Of a stretch of 22,860 nt of DNA, positions 8,069-14,473 are shown in pieces. A model generated the notes under the pieces. That model searched no databases. It was not told where the DNA came from and saw only the letters and a list, made by a program, of their open reading frames with translations. Location of the stretch: positions 1-22,860 of the forward strand of contig JAQTTS010000005.1 in the NCBI GenBank assembly GCA_028710655.1, given 5' to 3'. Within the stretch, counting starts at the first letter, position 1. Every line of letters starts with the position of its first letter. Source of the DNA: Dehalococcoidales bacterium. Its GTDB lineage: Bacteria; Chloroflexota; Dehalococcoidia; Dehalococcoidales; UBA5760. A program made the position numbers and the translations under genes.

Positions 8069-8097
8069 ATTTTAGCATGGATAGGGGGAGTTGTCAA
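8069..8097 (-). promoter_or_regulatory. sigma-70-type promoter for 8050-7290 gene pair
   Basis: On the minus strand TTGACA (8092-8097), a 17-base spacer and TAAAAT (8069-8074) form a near-consensus housekeeping promoter. The predicted start is about 12 bases upstream of the ATG at 8050. It makes the two genes to its left a separate unit from the membrane-protein operon ending at 8187. Confidence 0.75.
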
Positions 8098-8112
8098 GTG
8101 GCACGGTCTCCG

Positions 8113-8144
8113 GGGAGGCTGGCTTGATTACCTGCCAGCCTCCC
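8113..8144. terminator. perfect 11-bp inverted repeat, possible terminator hairpin
   Basis: GGGAGGCTGGC (8113-8123) and its exact complement (8134-8144) flank a 10-base loop. It lies downstream of the last membrane-protein gene (stop at 8187) and upstream of the 8069-8097 promoter, the right place for a terminator of the minus-strand operon. There is no T-run after it on either strand, so it may be a pause or RNA-protecting hairpin instead of an intrinsic terminator. Confidence 0.5.
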
Positions 8145-8186
8145 ACTACCGGCATCAACTGCCGACGGTACTCAGGTCAGGCAACA

Positions 8187-8405
8187 CTAGTTGAACACCT
8201 CAAGGCTGTTGATAGCCACGTCATCCCGAGCTACCACCAGCTTGAACTGCTCGTACTCGTCATGCGTCAGCAACACCTTACCACTGTACCCGTACCCGAC
8301 TAGGATAGGGTTGTCGTCGAACGTTGAGCAGTGATAGAGGCTCAAGGCTGACATGGCGATGCCGACCAGAAACAGACACCCCAGAGCTATTGTCATTTTT
8401 CTCAT
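8187..8405 (-). CDS. small membrane-anchored protein (EYxxFK module)
   Basis: A 72-residue unknown with an N-terminal membrane helix (about residues 4-24, IALGCLFLVGIAMSALSLY), followed by an exported segment. The part DEYEQFKLVVARDDVAINSLEV resembles QEYAEFKDVVVGTGADVVKIDVL in the next gene upstream, so the two share a small extracytoplasmic module; this copy ends where the other continues. The ATG directly follows the neighbour's TAG with no gap, and a GGGGG lies 8 bases before it. It is the last gene of the five-gene membrane-protein operon. Confidence 0.7.
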   Translation of the reverse strand: MRKMTIALGCLFLVGIAMSALSLYHCSTFDDNPILVGYGYSGKVLLTHDEYEQFKLVVARDDVAINSLEVFN

Positions 8406-8804
8406 CTACTTAACCCCCTCAGCGTGCGTAAAAACAAGGCGTAAAAACACAACGATAGCAATACCACTTACGACAACAAGCATGGCACCCACAATCACCG
8501 TATCGTGGGTGTTGCTGCCATACGGAAAATCCGCCCCGGGAGGACACACTACCATGAAGTCAACCAGTACCGGCAGAGCAGGAGACAGGACATCAATCTT
8601 AACAACATCAGCACCAGTGCCGACAACCACATCCTTGAATTCGGCGTACTCCTGTACTGACGAGAAGTACTCAGTACCCGCATAAACTTCCTCTGTCCAC
8701 CCGAGCATACTCCCGAAAACCAGGAACAGACCAACGCACATAAGCATCACCGTGACGCCGAATACGAATAGACCAAACAGGAACCCATCATCCCTGCTCA
8801 ACAT
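8406..8804 (-). CDS. two-helix membrane protein (EYxxFK module)
   Basis: A 132-residue unknown with membrane helices at about 9-34 and 102-124, leaving a loop of about 65 residues outside the membrane. The loop contains EYAEFKDVVVGTGADVVKID followed by VLVDFMVVCPPGADFPYG. AAGGAGG is 8 bases before the ATG at 8804. The GGAGGTTAGGGCTATG leader is identical to that of the gene starting at 9076. No enzyme motif is visible; a role in the cell envelope, such as superinfection exclusion or immunity, is possible but is only inferred. Confidence 0.72.
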   Translation of the reverse strand: MLSRDDGFLFGLFVFGVTVMLMCVGLFLVFGSMLGWTEEVYAGTEYFSSVQEYAEFKDVVVGTGADVVKIDVLSPALPVLVDFMVVCPPGADFPYGSNTHDTVIVGAMLVVVSGIAIVVFLRLVFTHAEGVK

Positions 8805-8866
8805 AGCCCTAACCTCCTTAACTCACCAGACTCCACATGTCTTGTCGATTACCGTCCTATTCAAAT

Positions 8867-9076
8867 TCAAAGTCGCCCAGTCGTCATTAGGAAAGCCCAA
8901 GCACCACTAAGGACTAGGGTACCAATTCCTGCTTCAAGGGAAGAAGTATCATTCGTTTTTATCCCAATAACGGCTAACGTGAAACCAAAAATAATAAATG
9001 ACAAACAAAAACAAGCCATGACTCTTGTGAAATTCCAATAGCCATCTGTCTTCTTGGGGCTAACTTGCTTCCGCAT
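8867..9076 (-). CDS. small two-helix membrane protein
   Basis: A 69-residue unknown with a basic start (MRKQVSPKKTDG) and two hydrophobic helices at about 19-40 and 47-66. The start at 9076 is chosen because GGAGG lies 8 bases before it; a longer frame from 9124 would run into the upstream gene. The upstream gene's TAG stop lies inside this ribosome-binding leader (9081-9083). Followed by 62 bases without a gene before the next ATG at 8804. Confidence 0.65.
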   Translation of the reverse strand: MRKQVSPKKTDGYWNFTRVMACFCLSFIIFGFTLAVIGIKTNDTSSLEAGIGTLVLSGAWAFLMTTGRL

Positions 9077-9080
9077 AGCC

Positions 9081-9410
9081 CTAACCTCCACTCTCAGACA
9101 GGACGACAAGGCGAATACCATCACCAGTAAGGCTAACAGACGGCTTCCGGTACTCTATGGTGTACTCGTACCCTTCCCGCAAACCGTCCGGGACAGAACC
9201 CACGGAGTACACATGGCCATCATCGAATTTAACAACGGCCTGACTACCACTGGATAACCCACCACGCTCGAAGTAGTCGATGCTGGTCACAGTGGCTGTG
9301 AATGTCTCAGACTCGTAGAAGAAGAACCCCGCTATCGAGATGCCTATAACCATAATCATCCCGATGGCTATGATGATGAAGAACAACTTGAGACTATCGA
9401 AATCATCCAT
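9081..9410 (-). CDS. membrane-anchored protein with small beta-rich exported domain
   Basis: A 109-residue protein: membrane helix at about 8-31 (LFFIIIAIGMIMVIGISIAG), then a beta-rich domain with TATVTSIDYFERG, AVVKFDDGHVYSV and LREGYEYTIEYR. The pattern of a strand, then F-D-D-G, then a G-x-x-Y-x-I-E-Y strand is common in small phage membrane or lipoproteins, but I cannot name a family with confidence. AGGAGGGG lies 8 bases before the ATG. It sits 27 bases after the first gene of the operon. Confidence 0.72.
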   Translation of the reverse strand: MDDFDSLKLFFIIIAIGMIMVIGISIAGFFFYESETFTATVTSIDYFERGGLSSGSQAVVKFDDGHVYSVGSVPDGLREGYEYTIEYRKPSVSLTGDGIRLVVLSESGG

Positions 9411-9437
9411 GACTATTGCCCCTCCTATCCCCCATAA

Positions 9438-9761
9438 CTACCAAACGGCCTGACCTTCCCGTAGCCGCAACGTGACTGTGACGGTGTCGGGCAGGTCGTC
9501 TGACTCGTGTAACACTGCCTCGATGTCCACATCGTACCGCAACGTGCCGTTGTCTGACAGGGACTCCATGAGATTGGCGAACCTGTCTTCGAGGCGCAAC
9601 GTATCGGTACTGACTGGTGCGTAGTCGGACTCGCCGACCACCTGCTCAGTTTCTGACACAAGAGGATTTACACCAAGGTCGGTTGTCGCCGACGACACGA
9701 GGAAACCAAGTACACCCGCCGTTACTGCTATCAGAATCACCAACACATCCCGTCTATCCAT
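9438..9761 (-). CDS. membrane-anchored or secreted protein
   Basis: A 107-residue unknown with a short polar N-terminus and one hydrophobic helix (about residues 5-25, DVLVILIAVTAGVLGFLVSS), followed by an acidic exported domain. No cysteine lipobox is seen, so it is more likely a signal anchor than a lipoprotein. GGGAGG lies 7 bases before ATG 9761; the longer frame from 9821 lacks such a site. It is the first gene behind the strong promoter at 9833-9861, with a leader of about 65 bases. Confidence 0.7.
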   Translation of the reverse strand: MDRRDVLVILIAVTAGVLGFLVSSATTDLGVNPLVSETEQVVGESDYAPVSTDTLRLEDRFANLMESLSDNGTLRYDVDIEAVLHESDDLPDTVTVTLRLREGQAVW

Positions 9762-9832
9762 TACCACACCTCCCTTATTTTTCTTTATTGCCTGCATTGC
9801 CCGCCCACACAAATCCACCAACTCACTCCACT

Positions 9833-9861
9833 ATGATAGCACACACCGCCCACTTTGTCAA
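9833..9861 (-). promoter_or_regulatory. sigma-70-type promoter of the membrane-protein operon
   Basis: On the minus strand TTGACA (9856-9861), a 17-base spacer and TATCAT (9833-9838) predict a start near 9826 and transcription through the five membrane-protein genes from 9761 to 8187. It lies just after the ribbon-helix-helix gene (stop at 9917), so the operon can be switched separately from it. Confidence 0.8.
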
Positions 9862-9916
9862 GGGGTCTGGGGAACTTTTTTTGCTGGTGTGATATGCGTC
9901 GTGCAGACTATTTTAG

Positions 9917-10126
9917 CTACTTCCCGTCTCTGGCGAGATGTGGACGAACAGGGTAATCACTACCTGTAGTCGGGTTATGTACGACCTTCACACGATCGCT
10001 CTGCTTGCCCTGCAAGATGAGCAGGGTCAACCACTCCTGGAGAGTACAACCGTCCTTGGCAGCAGACACCTTAGCCTGATGCCATACCCAGTCATCCAGA
10101 CGGATATTGACCATCTTCTTAACCAT
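9917..10126 (-). CDS. ribbon-helix-helix-like DNA-binding protein
   Basis: A 69-residue protein whose residues about 5-38 fit an Arc/MetJ/CopG-type ribbon-helix-helix: a strand (MVNIRLDDWVW), helix A (HQAKVSAAKDG) and helix B (TLQEWLTLLILQ). Such proteins are dimeric repressors or antitoxins. The ATG overlaps the J-domain stop by one base (TAATG). No toxin gene is next to it, so a transcription regulator, perhaps of the promoter 55 bases downstream, is more likely than an antitoxin. The C-terminal 30 residues are polar and unassigned. Confidence 0.7.
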   Translation of the reverse strand: MVKKMVNIRLDDWVWHQAKVSAAKDGCTLQEWLTLLILQGKQSDRVKVVHNPTTGSDYPVRPHLARDGK

Positions 10127-10518
10127 TAACCATTTCCTCTATCCTCTAGCACCTTCGTCTCCTGGCGATCCTCGTAGTGGTAGTTAGGACTAGATGGGTC
10201 GAAGGTGAACCACACTTTCATGCCAACCAGAAGAGAGCTGAGGTCAAAAGAATCTGCGTAGGCATTGATATTCATCTTCCTGAACAGGTCAGCCAACCCG
10301 GTACCTTTGAAAATATCGTTGAGGTTGATTTCCGTGTACGGCTCAACGGAATACAAACACTCCTCGAATGCTGCATATAGTTCCTTGAACTCGGCATCGG
10401 AACCGCCGACATCGGGATGTACCTTGAGAGCCTTTTTACGGAAAGCACTCTTGATTTCCTGCTCGGTGGATCCGGGAGTAATTCCTAGGACGCTCCAGCT
10501 ATCGGTCACTCTAACCAT
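10126..10518 (-). CDS. J-domain (DnaJ-like) protein
   Basis: A 130-residue protein with an N-terminal J-domain: SWSVLGITPGSTEQEIKSAF, helix II, and the diagnostic His-Pro-Asp at residues 34-36 (KVHPDVGGS), then helix III (FKELYAAFEECL). J-domains stimulate the ATPase of Hsp70. The Gly/Phe, zinc-finger and C-terminal substrate domains of DnaJ are absent; the remaining 75 residues match nothing I know. ATG 10518 is preceded by GGGAGG 10 bases away and overlaps the preceding gene by 8 bases. Phages use such proteins to redirect host DnaK in replication or assembly, so a host-takeover role is plausible. Confidence 0.85.
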   Translation of the reverse strand: MVRVTDSWSVLGITPGSTEQEIKSAFRKKALKVHPDVGGSDAEFKELYAAFEECLYSVEPYTEINLNDIFKGTGLADLFRKMNINAYADSFDLSSLLVGMKVWFTFDPSSPNYHYEDRQETKVLEDRGNG

Positions 10519-10687
10519 GTCTCGCGTGCCTCCCTGCCACCTTTCCATCTAGCCATAATCCAAAAAGGAGTAAGGCAAAACCGATAGAGCGATACACTAC
10601 CCCATCCCAGCCACTATGAGGCGCGATAGCGAGAACAATCCCGATTATTCCCAATAGAAAAGTGAACGATAAACTTGGCGGAGTCAT
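10511..10687 (-). CDS. small two-helix membrane protein
   Basis: A 58-residue gene. It encodes two hydrophobic helices, about 8-22 (FTFLLGIIGIVLAIA) and 35-47 (IGFALLLFGLWLD), with a basic C-terminus. An AGGAGG lies 8 bases before ATG 10687, and the last codons overlap the J-domain gene by 8 bases. Its ATG overlaps by one base the TAA of a gene remnant upstream (10687-10782), which shows it was once an internal gene of a longer operon. Function unknown. Confidence 0.65.
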   Translation of the reverse strand: MTPPSLSFTFLLGIIGIVLAIAPHSGWDGVVYRSIGFALLLFGLWLDGKVAGRHARHG

Positions 10688-10782
10688 TATCCTGTCCTCC
10701 TAGTCGGCAACCCGCTCGGGGTCAGCCTTATCGTCTTACCCTTGAACAGATGAGTGGTCGCCTTGAGACGGGTACACCCCAG
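10687..10782 (-). pseudogene. 3' remnant of a minus-strand gene cut by rearrangement
   Basis: An open frame of 31 codons on the minus strand ends with RLTPSGLPTRRTG and a TAA that overlaps the next ATG (TAATG), the usual coupling in this element. Going upstream it has no ATG, GTG or TTG with a ribosome-binding site and hits a stop at 10783-10785. This is best explained as the tail of a gene whose front was lost when the radical SAM segment on the other strand was joined here. The original product is unknown. Confidence 0.5.
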
Positions 10783-11936
10783 TTATTCTGGGAGGACCAC
10801 TAGCCACTACTCACTCGGAAGAACTACTGATAGCGTCCGGTGCGGACTTCGCCGTGGTCGGGGAAGGCGAACGGACGATCGTGGAGCTGGTCAAGGCTAT
10901 CGAGACTGGCGAAGTGCTAGAACTCATCAAGGGTATCGTTTACCAAGATAGAGACGAGGTAGTGGCTCATCCTCCGAGGGAGCCGGAGAAGAACCTGGAT
11001 AGCATCCCGCACCCGGCGAGATGGCTACTGGATATGGGGAGATATTCTACCCACCACTTCCAGACTTTCGGGATAAAAGTACCGAAGATGAAGTCCACTA
11101 CGCTCATCTCAAGTCGTGGCTGTGTGTATAAGTGCTCGTTCTGCGATCGTCAAGCCTGTGGCACACGATGGTACGCCAGAAGCCCCGAAGACATAATCGG
11201 CGAGATGGTGGACTTGAGAGCCTACTACGGCATCCGTGGGTTCGTATTCAACGATGACACTTTCGTGGTCAACCGGAAAAGGGTGCTAGACTTCTGCACT
11301 CGACTGGAGAACGTGCTACCTGATATAGTCTGGTATTGCAACGGACGGGTCAACCTGATGGACGAGGAAATGATACAGGCTATGGCTAGAAGTGGGTGCG
11401 TAGGTATTGCCTACGGGATTGAATCGGGCAATCAGGCGATACTGGATTCCGTCCATAAGCAGATAACTCTGGAGCAGGTGGAGCGGATAGTGGCTCTGAC
11501 CAAGAAGTACGGAATCCACGTCACAGGATATTTTATGCTGGGTATTCTGGGGGATACCAAACAGACGATACAGGAGACGTTGGACTTCGCTGAAAAGCTA
11601 GATTTGGATTTTTATGGCTTCGGGATAACCAGCCCTATTCCTGGAACGGAGATGTATGCGGAAGCAGTCAAGAGAGGGTTAGTAGATAAGGATAAGAGAC
11701 TGGAGGACTGGTCGTTCCATGCCCAGATGAACCTCACTACCGACTGCTCCTACGGAGAGCTAGAAGCCCTGAACGAGTATGCCTTCCGCCATTTTACTAT
11801 TGAGAAAAGATGGGGGAAGCACTATCTGCTTAACCCCCGATTGTGGTTTGAAGGGCTACGGACGCTAGTGTTCCTGGCGAGGAAGAGGAATGTGTCGGAG
11901 TTGCTGAGGAAGGTGGTTGTGCTACTGAAGCACTAA
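10767..11936 (+). pseudogene. 5'-truncated B12-binding-type radical SAM gene
   Basis: The frame runs from just after a TGA (10764-10766) to 11936. It begins abruptly in the second half of a cobalamin-binding domain: TPVILGGPLATTHSEELL and GADFAVVGEGERTIVELV. The radical SAM core follows, complete with CVYKCSFC (CxxxCxxC), FVFNDDTFVV, GIAYGIESGN and GYFMLGILG. The first 60-70 residues of the family (first strand and the region before PVILGG) are missing, no ribosome-binding site precedes the only usual start (GTG 10854), and it lies against the strand of all neighbours. It resembles the enzyme at 469-1854 in type but is not a close copy. A shortened protein from GTG 10854 with an intact radical SAM core cannot be excluded. 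Confidence 0.8.
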
Positions 11937-11948
11937 TACTCCCTCCCC

Positions 11949-12176
11949 CTAGTTCTTAGTCAAGTTATCTATCCTGATATATGCTCTCGTCCGGCTCACT
12001 TTCGGGTGCTTGCGATTGAACTGCATAGCAGACCAGACAAGACGATTATATCGTTTACCCGCATCGCTCGAGGCAAGTGCTGTCTTCGCAAGATGAAAGT
12101 ATCCGATAAGTTCAGCATCCTCTTGTCCCGTGAACACATGCGGGGCTGGTAGCTTAACTCGCTTAGTTTTAGCCAT
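11949..12176 (-). CDS. hypothetical small basic protein
   Basis: A 75-residue basic unknown (MAKTKRVKLPAPHVFTGQED...). No membrane helix or cysteine pair is present. It looks mostly helical, with the AMQFNRKHPKVSRTRAYIRI segment suggesting nucleic-acid contact, but that is weak. AGGAGG lies 8 bases before ATG 12176. It is the last gene of the small-protein array and ends 12 bases from the end of the plus-strand radical SAM remnant, the other probable edge of the rearranged segment. Confidence 0.65.
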   Translation of the reverse strand: MAKTKRVKLPAPHVFTGQEDAELIGYFHLAKTALASSDAGKRYNRLVWSAMQFNRKHPKVSRTRAYIRIDNLTKN

Positions 12177-12195
12177 TTCCTATTCCTCCTGATCT

Positions 12196-12387
12196 CTAAT
12201 CCAAATACTGCGGGTAATGATAAACTACCCATCCGGTCTGTGGTCGCACTACCCGAACGCTATCGTATTTCCTGCGTAATCTTCGTGCAAGCCTCTCCGC
12301 TTCGTCCTTGTTCATAGGTCGGTCGGCATAGAGAGCGTATCTGTGCTTGCCGATTTTCTTTGTGATTGACGGACGACGGATAGGCAT
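12196..12387 (-). CDS. small beta-alpha-beta protein (array family)
   Basis: A 63-residue basic protein reading as strand (HRYALYAD), arginine-rich helix (KDEAERLARRLRRKY), strand (SVRVVRP) and strand (GWVVYHYP). The same order of elements occurs in the genes at 14257-14472 (TKTEAKQYAARLRKEG then ERVRIFKL), 14084-14254 and 13921-14076. The ATG overlaps the stop of the 417-residue gene by one base (TAATG). Function unknown; small basic folds of this kind often bind nucleic acid or a protein partner. Confidence 0.65.
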   Translation of the reverse strand: MPIRRPSITKKIGKHRYALYADRPMNKDEAERLARRLRRKYDSVRVVRPQTGWVVYHYPQYLD

Positions 12388-13640
12388 TACCGATTACCTC
12401 GCAATCCGCCCAACTGTGTCTCCAACTTACCGACCCTTTTACCAGAGTCTTTCCTGACCTTTCGGGAACCCTTCTTGCCTTTGCCCTTTCTGGGAGTATC
12501 TACGCCAACGACATCCATTTGCCCTTGATCACGAACCCACTGCTCAACACGAGGGTCGTCTGGCTCTATGGTATCGGCATTGGATTGTCGCTCATCGGAT
12601 TCACGGGAGCGAGAAGAACGGGTATCGTGTATAGCCTGAAGGTCGGTGGTCTTACCAGTCGTTTTTACCTTACCCGTAAAGGTGTTCGTTGTATATTCAT
12701 ACGGGGATTCCTTGTGCCTCATTCCGCCACCACGCCACGAATCTGCTACAATCTCGCCCATATCTAGGTCATATTTCTTGGCGACCGCATCAAGCCACTT
12801 CTTGGCATTGTCAGCAACATTCTCATTCATGATGTAGCCACCAACCCAGCTCCTCTCGGTCATGTCAGGGCGGTTAGGTGGGTTCCATGACGCAACCCCA
12901 CGCTCTAGGCTGTCAGTACCCTTCTCTTTTATCTCCAACGTTCCATCAGGAAGAATATGCAATATCACGCGAAGTTGCTTCAGCTCGGCTTTAGACATAT
13001 CCTTCAAAGGCTTCCGACTCGACGTTTCTGGGAAAGTAGTCGGCATATCCAGAACCTTCTCGAACATCCCCGGCTTTTCACCACCACGGATAAGGTCTGC
13101 TATCTTCTCAGACTCTTTCTGTAGCTCAGGGAATGGTCGTGTCCAGTCCACGCCGACTTGACCAGCCCGACGAGCGAAATCGGTAGCCAGTTCCTTTTCG
13201 GGGTATGCGAACGGCATCAGGCGATTACCCGACTTGGTATGGATTACCTCGTACCCGCTTTTGACTTTCTTGACGGAAAGCCCCTTCGGAACTCCTACAA
13301 AACGAGGACTCAATACCTCACCCTTTTTGATATAGTCTTTCACAAGTCGGCTAATAGCTTGTGGTTTGCCCTTCTGCTGGACATCCGCCATGACCTCCCT
13401 CTTAGTGCCGATACCCGTGGCGGCCATTCCAGTAGCACCAGAACTTATTTTATAATAGTCCCCATAGACGGGCTTGCCGTCCACGATATCCGCGACAAAG
13501 CGGTGTAAGAACAGGTCAGCATTATCGGCACCTGGAACTGGCACAGGCTTTCCTTCAACCTCAAGGAACGATGGCTCCCCCGTTTTGCGCGTGGCCGAAC
13601 CAGCCCATATTTGCACGTAATATTTGTCTTTGCTCGTCAT
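12387..13640 (-). CDS. 417-residue phage-like protein of unknown function
   Basis: The largest protein of the small-gene array. Residues about 100-170 contain LSVKKVKSGYEVIHTKSGNR, MPFAYPEKELATDFARRAG and VGVDWTRPFPEL, a strand-turn-strand plus helix pattern that recalls small modules attached to large phage polyvalent proteins; this likeness is an impression, not a firm assignment. A middle part (WVGGYIMNENVADNAKKWLD) looks folded, and the last 70 residues are disordered and basic (RKGKGKKGSRKVRKDSGKR). No catalytic motif is clear. The ATG overlaps the previous stop (ATGA, 13637-13640) and GGGGG lies 8 bases before it. Confidence 0.75.
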   Translation of the reverse strand: MTSKDKYYVQIWAGSATRKTGEPSFLEVEGKPVPVPGADNADLFLHRFVADIVDGKPVYGDYYKISSGATGMAATGIGTKREVMADVQQKGKPQAISRLVKDYIKKGEVLSPRFVGVPKGLSVKKVKSGYEVIHTKSGNRLMPFAYPEKELATDFARRAGQVGVDWTRPFPELQKESEKIADLIRGGEKPGMFEKVLDMPTTFPETSSRKPLKDMSKAELKQLRVILHILPDGTLEIKEKGTDSLERGVASWNPPNRPDMTERSWVGGYIMNENVADNAKKWLDAVAKKYDLDMGEIVADSWRGGGMRHKESPYEYTTNTFTGKVKTTGKTTDLQAIHDTRSSRSRESDERQSNADTIEPDDPRVEQWVRDQGQMDVVGVDTPRKGKGKKGSRKVRKDSGKRVGKLETQLGGLRGNR

Positions 13641-13924
13641 CTTAGTTTCCCCCTAACCTCACCCTTCGGCATATAGGCCCAAGCGATGAGGGCTAACTTT
13701 ACCCGTTCGGTTCTGTACTTCTTCCAGAGTTCCGTAAATCTCTTTATGAACGCTACCCTCCGCATCTTCCAGTAGGCACTCATGAAGTCTGGATTGCCAC
13801 GAGCTTGTTTATAATACCACATGAAACCGCCCCGTGCTCTGGCGACCTTGGATACCCCGAGCCGTTTCATTTCGGGTTCGTGCTTGGTTATCTCGGATAG
13901 TGGTAGCCACGGGTAGTCGGTCAT
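13637..13924 (-). CDS. hypothetical small basic helical protein
   Basis: A 95-residue basic unknown, mostly helical, with several aromatic and basic stretches (GGFMWYYKQARGNPDFMSAY, FIKRFTELWKKYRTER). It has no membrane helix; the LALIAWAYMP segment is too short. Start and stop both overlap neighbours as ATGA, so it is translated in a chain with the genes on each side. No function can be assigned. Confidence 0.65.
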   Translation of the reverse strand: MTDYPWLPLSEITKHEPEMKRLGVSKVARARGGFMWYYKQARGNPDFMSAYWKMRRVAFIKRFTELWKKYRTERVKLALIAWAYMPKGEVRGKLR

Positions 13925-14076
13925 TTCCCATACGACCCTGACACTTTAATATTGAGATAGCCTTTACCCAACCACTCATGCGCCTTCTTCAACGCTGCGG
14001 ACTCCGTGTTGCGGCTGACCACAACCCGTTTACCCGCAGGATTAACAGCGATAACGACCCACGCTTGTTTACTCAT
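13921..14076 (-). CDS. 51-residue protein (array family)
   Basis: Translation from ATG 14076 gives a strand (AWVVIAVNP), a turn (AGKR), a strand (VVVSRNT), a helix (ESAALKKAHEWLGKG) and a final strand (LNIKVSG). The stop overlaps the next ATG as ATGA (13921-13924), and GAGG lies 10 bases before the start, so the tight packing supports a real gene. It shares the strand-helix-strand plan of other small proteins in this array. Confidence 0.6.
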   Translation of the reverse strand: MSKQAWVVIAVNPAGKRVVVSRNTESAALKKAHEWLGKGYLNIKVSGSYGK

Positions 14077-14083
14077 AGCAGTA

Positions 14084-14254
14084 TTACCTCTTCACCTTAT
14101 GCCCTTTAATCTGCTTCACTTCCACCGCCTCCCCGTACCACGTCCCGCGGATAGCAGTCTTGGCAGCATCCTTGTTGGGAGCGGATACCGTCTCCATGAG
14201 ACCGATTCTCCCACCTGGAGCACGGACGGTGAACCAGACATCGTATTTTGGCAT
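14084..14254 (-). CDS. 56-residue protein (array family)
   Basis: ATG 14254 opens a frame for a 56-residue basic protein: strand (YDVWFTVRAP), strand (IGLMETVSAP), helix (NKDAAKTAIRGTWYG) and strand (AVEVKQIKG). A GGGGG lies 7 bases or so upstream, and the start is 2 bases after the stop of the preceding gene. It has the same order of elements as its neighbours at 13921-14076 and 14257-14472. Unknown function. Confidence 0.6.
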   Translation of the reverse strand: MPKYDVWFTVRAPGGRIGLMETVSAPNKDAAKTAIRGTWYGEAVEVKQIKGHKVKR

Positions 14255-14256
14255 GG

Positions 14257-14472
14257 CTATTTACCCCCACGCTTGCTCTTACGCATCATACGTACCTGTG
14301 TAGCGTAAACCCAGTAGGTACGCCCGTCTTTGGTCGGGGATAACTTGAATATTCTAACCCTTTCCCCCTCCTTCCTGAGACGTGCTGCATACTGCTTGGC
14401 CTCCGTCTTGGTACGATAGCCACTGTCCGGTACATAGTAGACACCGTTAATTATCCTCGTTTTTAGCAACAT
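14257..14472 (-). CDS. 71-residue basic protein (array family)
   Basis: The frame from ATG 14472 (GGGAGG 7 bases before it) gives strand (NGVYYVPDSG), helix (KTEAKQYAARLRKEG), strand (ERVRIFKL), hairpin and strand (TYWVYATQVRM), then a basic tail (KSKRGGK). The helix-strand portion closely parallels DEAERLARRLRRKYDSVRVV of the gene at 12196-12387. The start is 1 base after the stop of the 162-residue gene. No function known; a nucleic-acid- or protein-binding adaptor is a guess. Confidence 0.65.
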   Translation of the reverse strand: MLLKTRIINGVYYVPDSGYRTKTEAKQYAARLRKEGERVRIFKLSPTKDGRTYWVYATQVRMMRKSKRGGK

Positions 14473-14473
14473 G

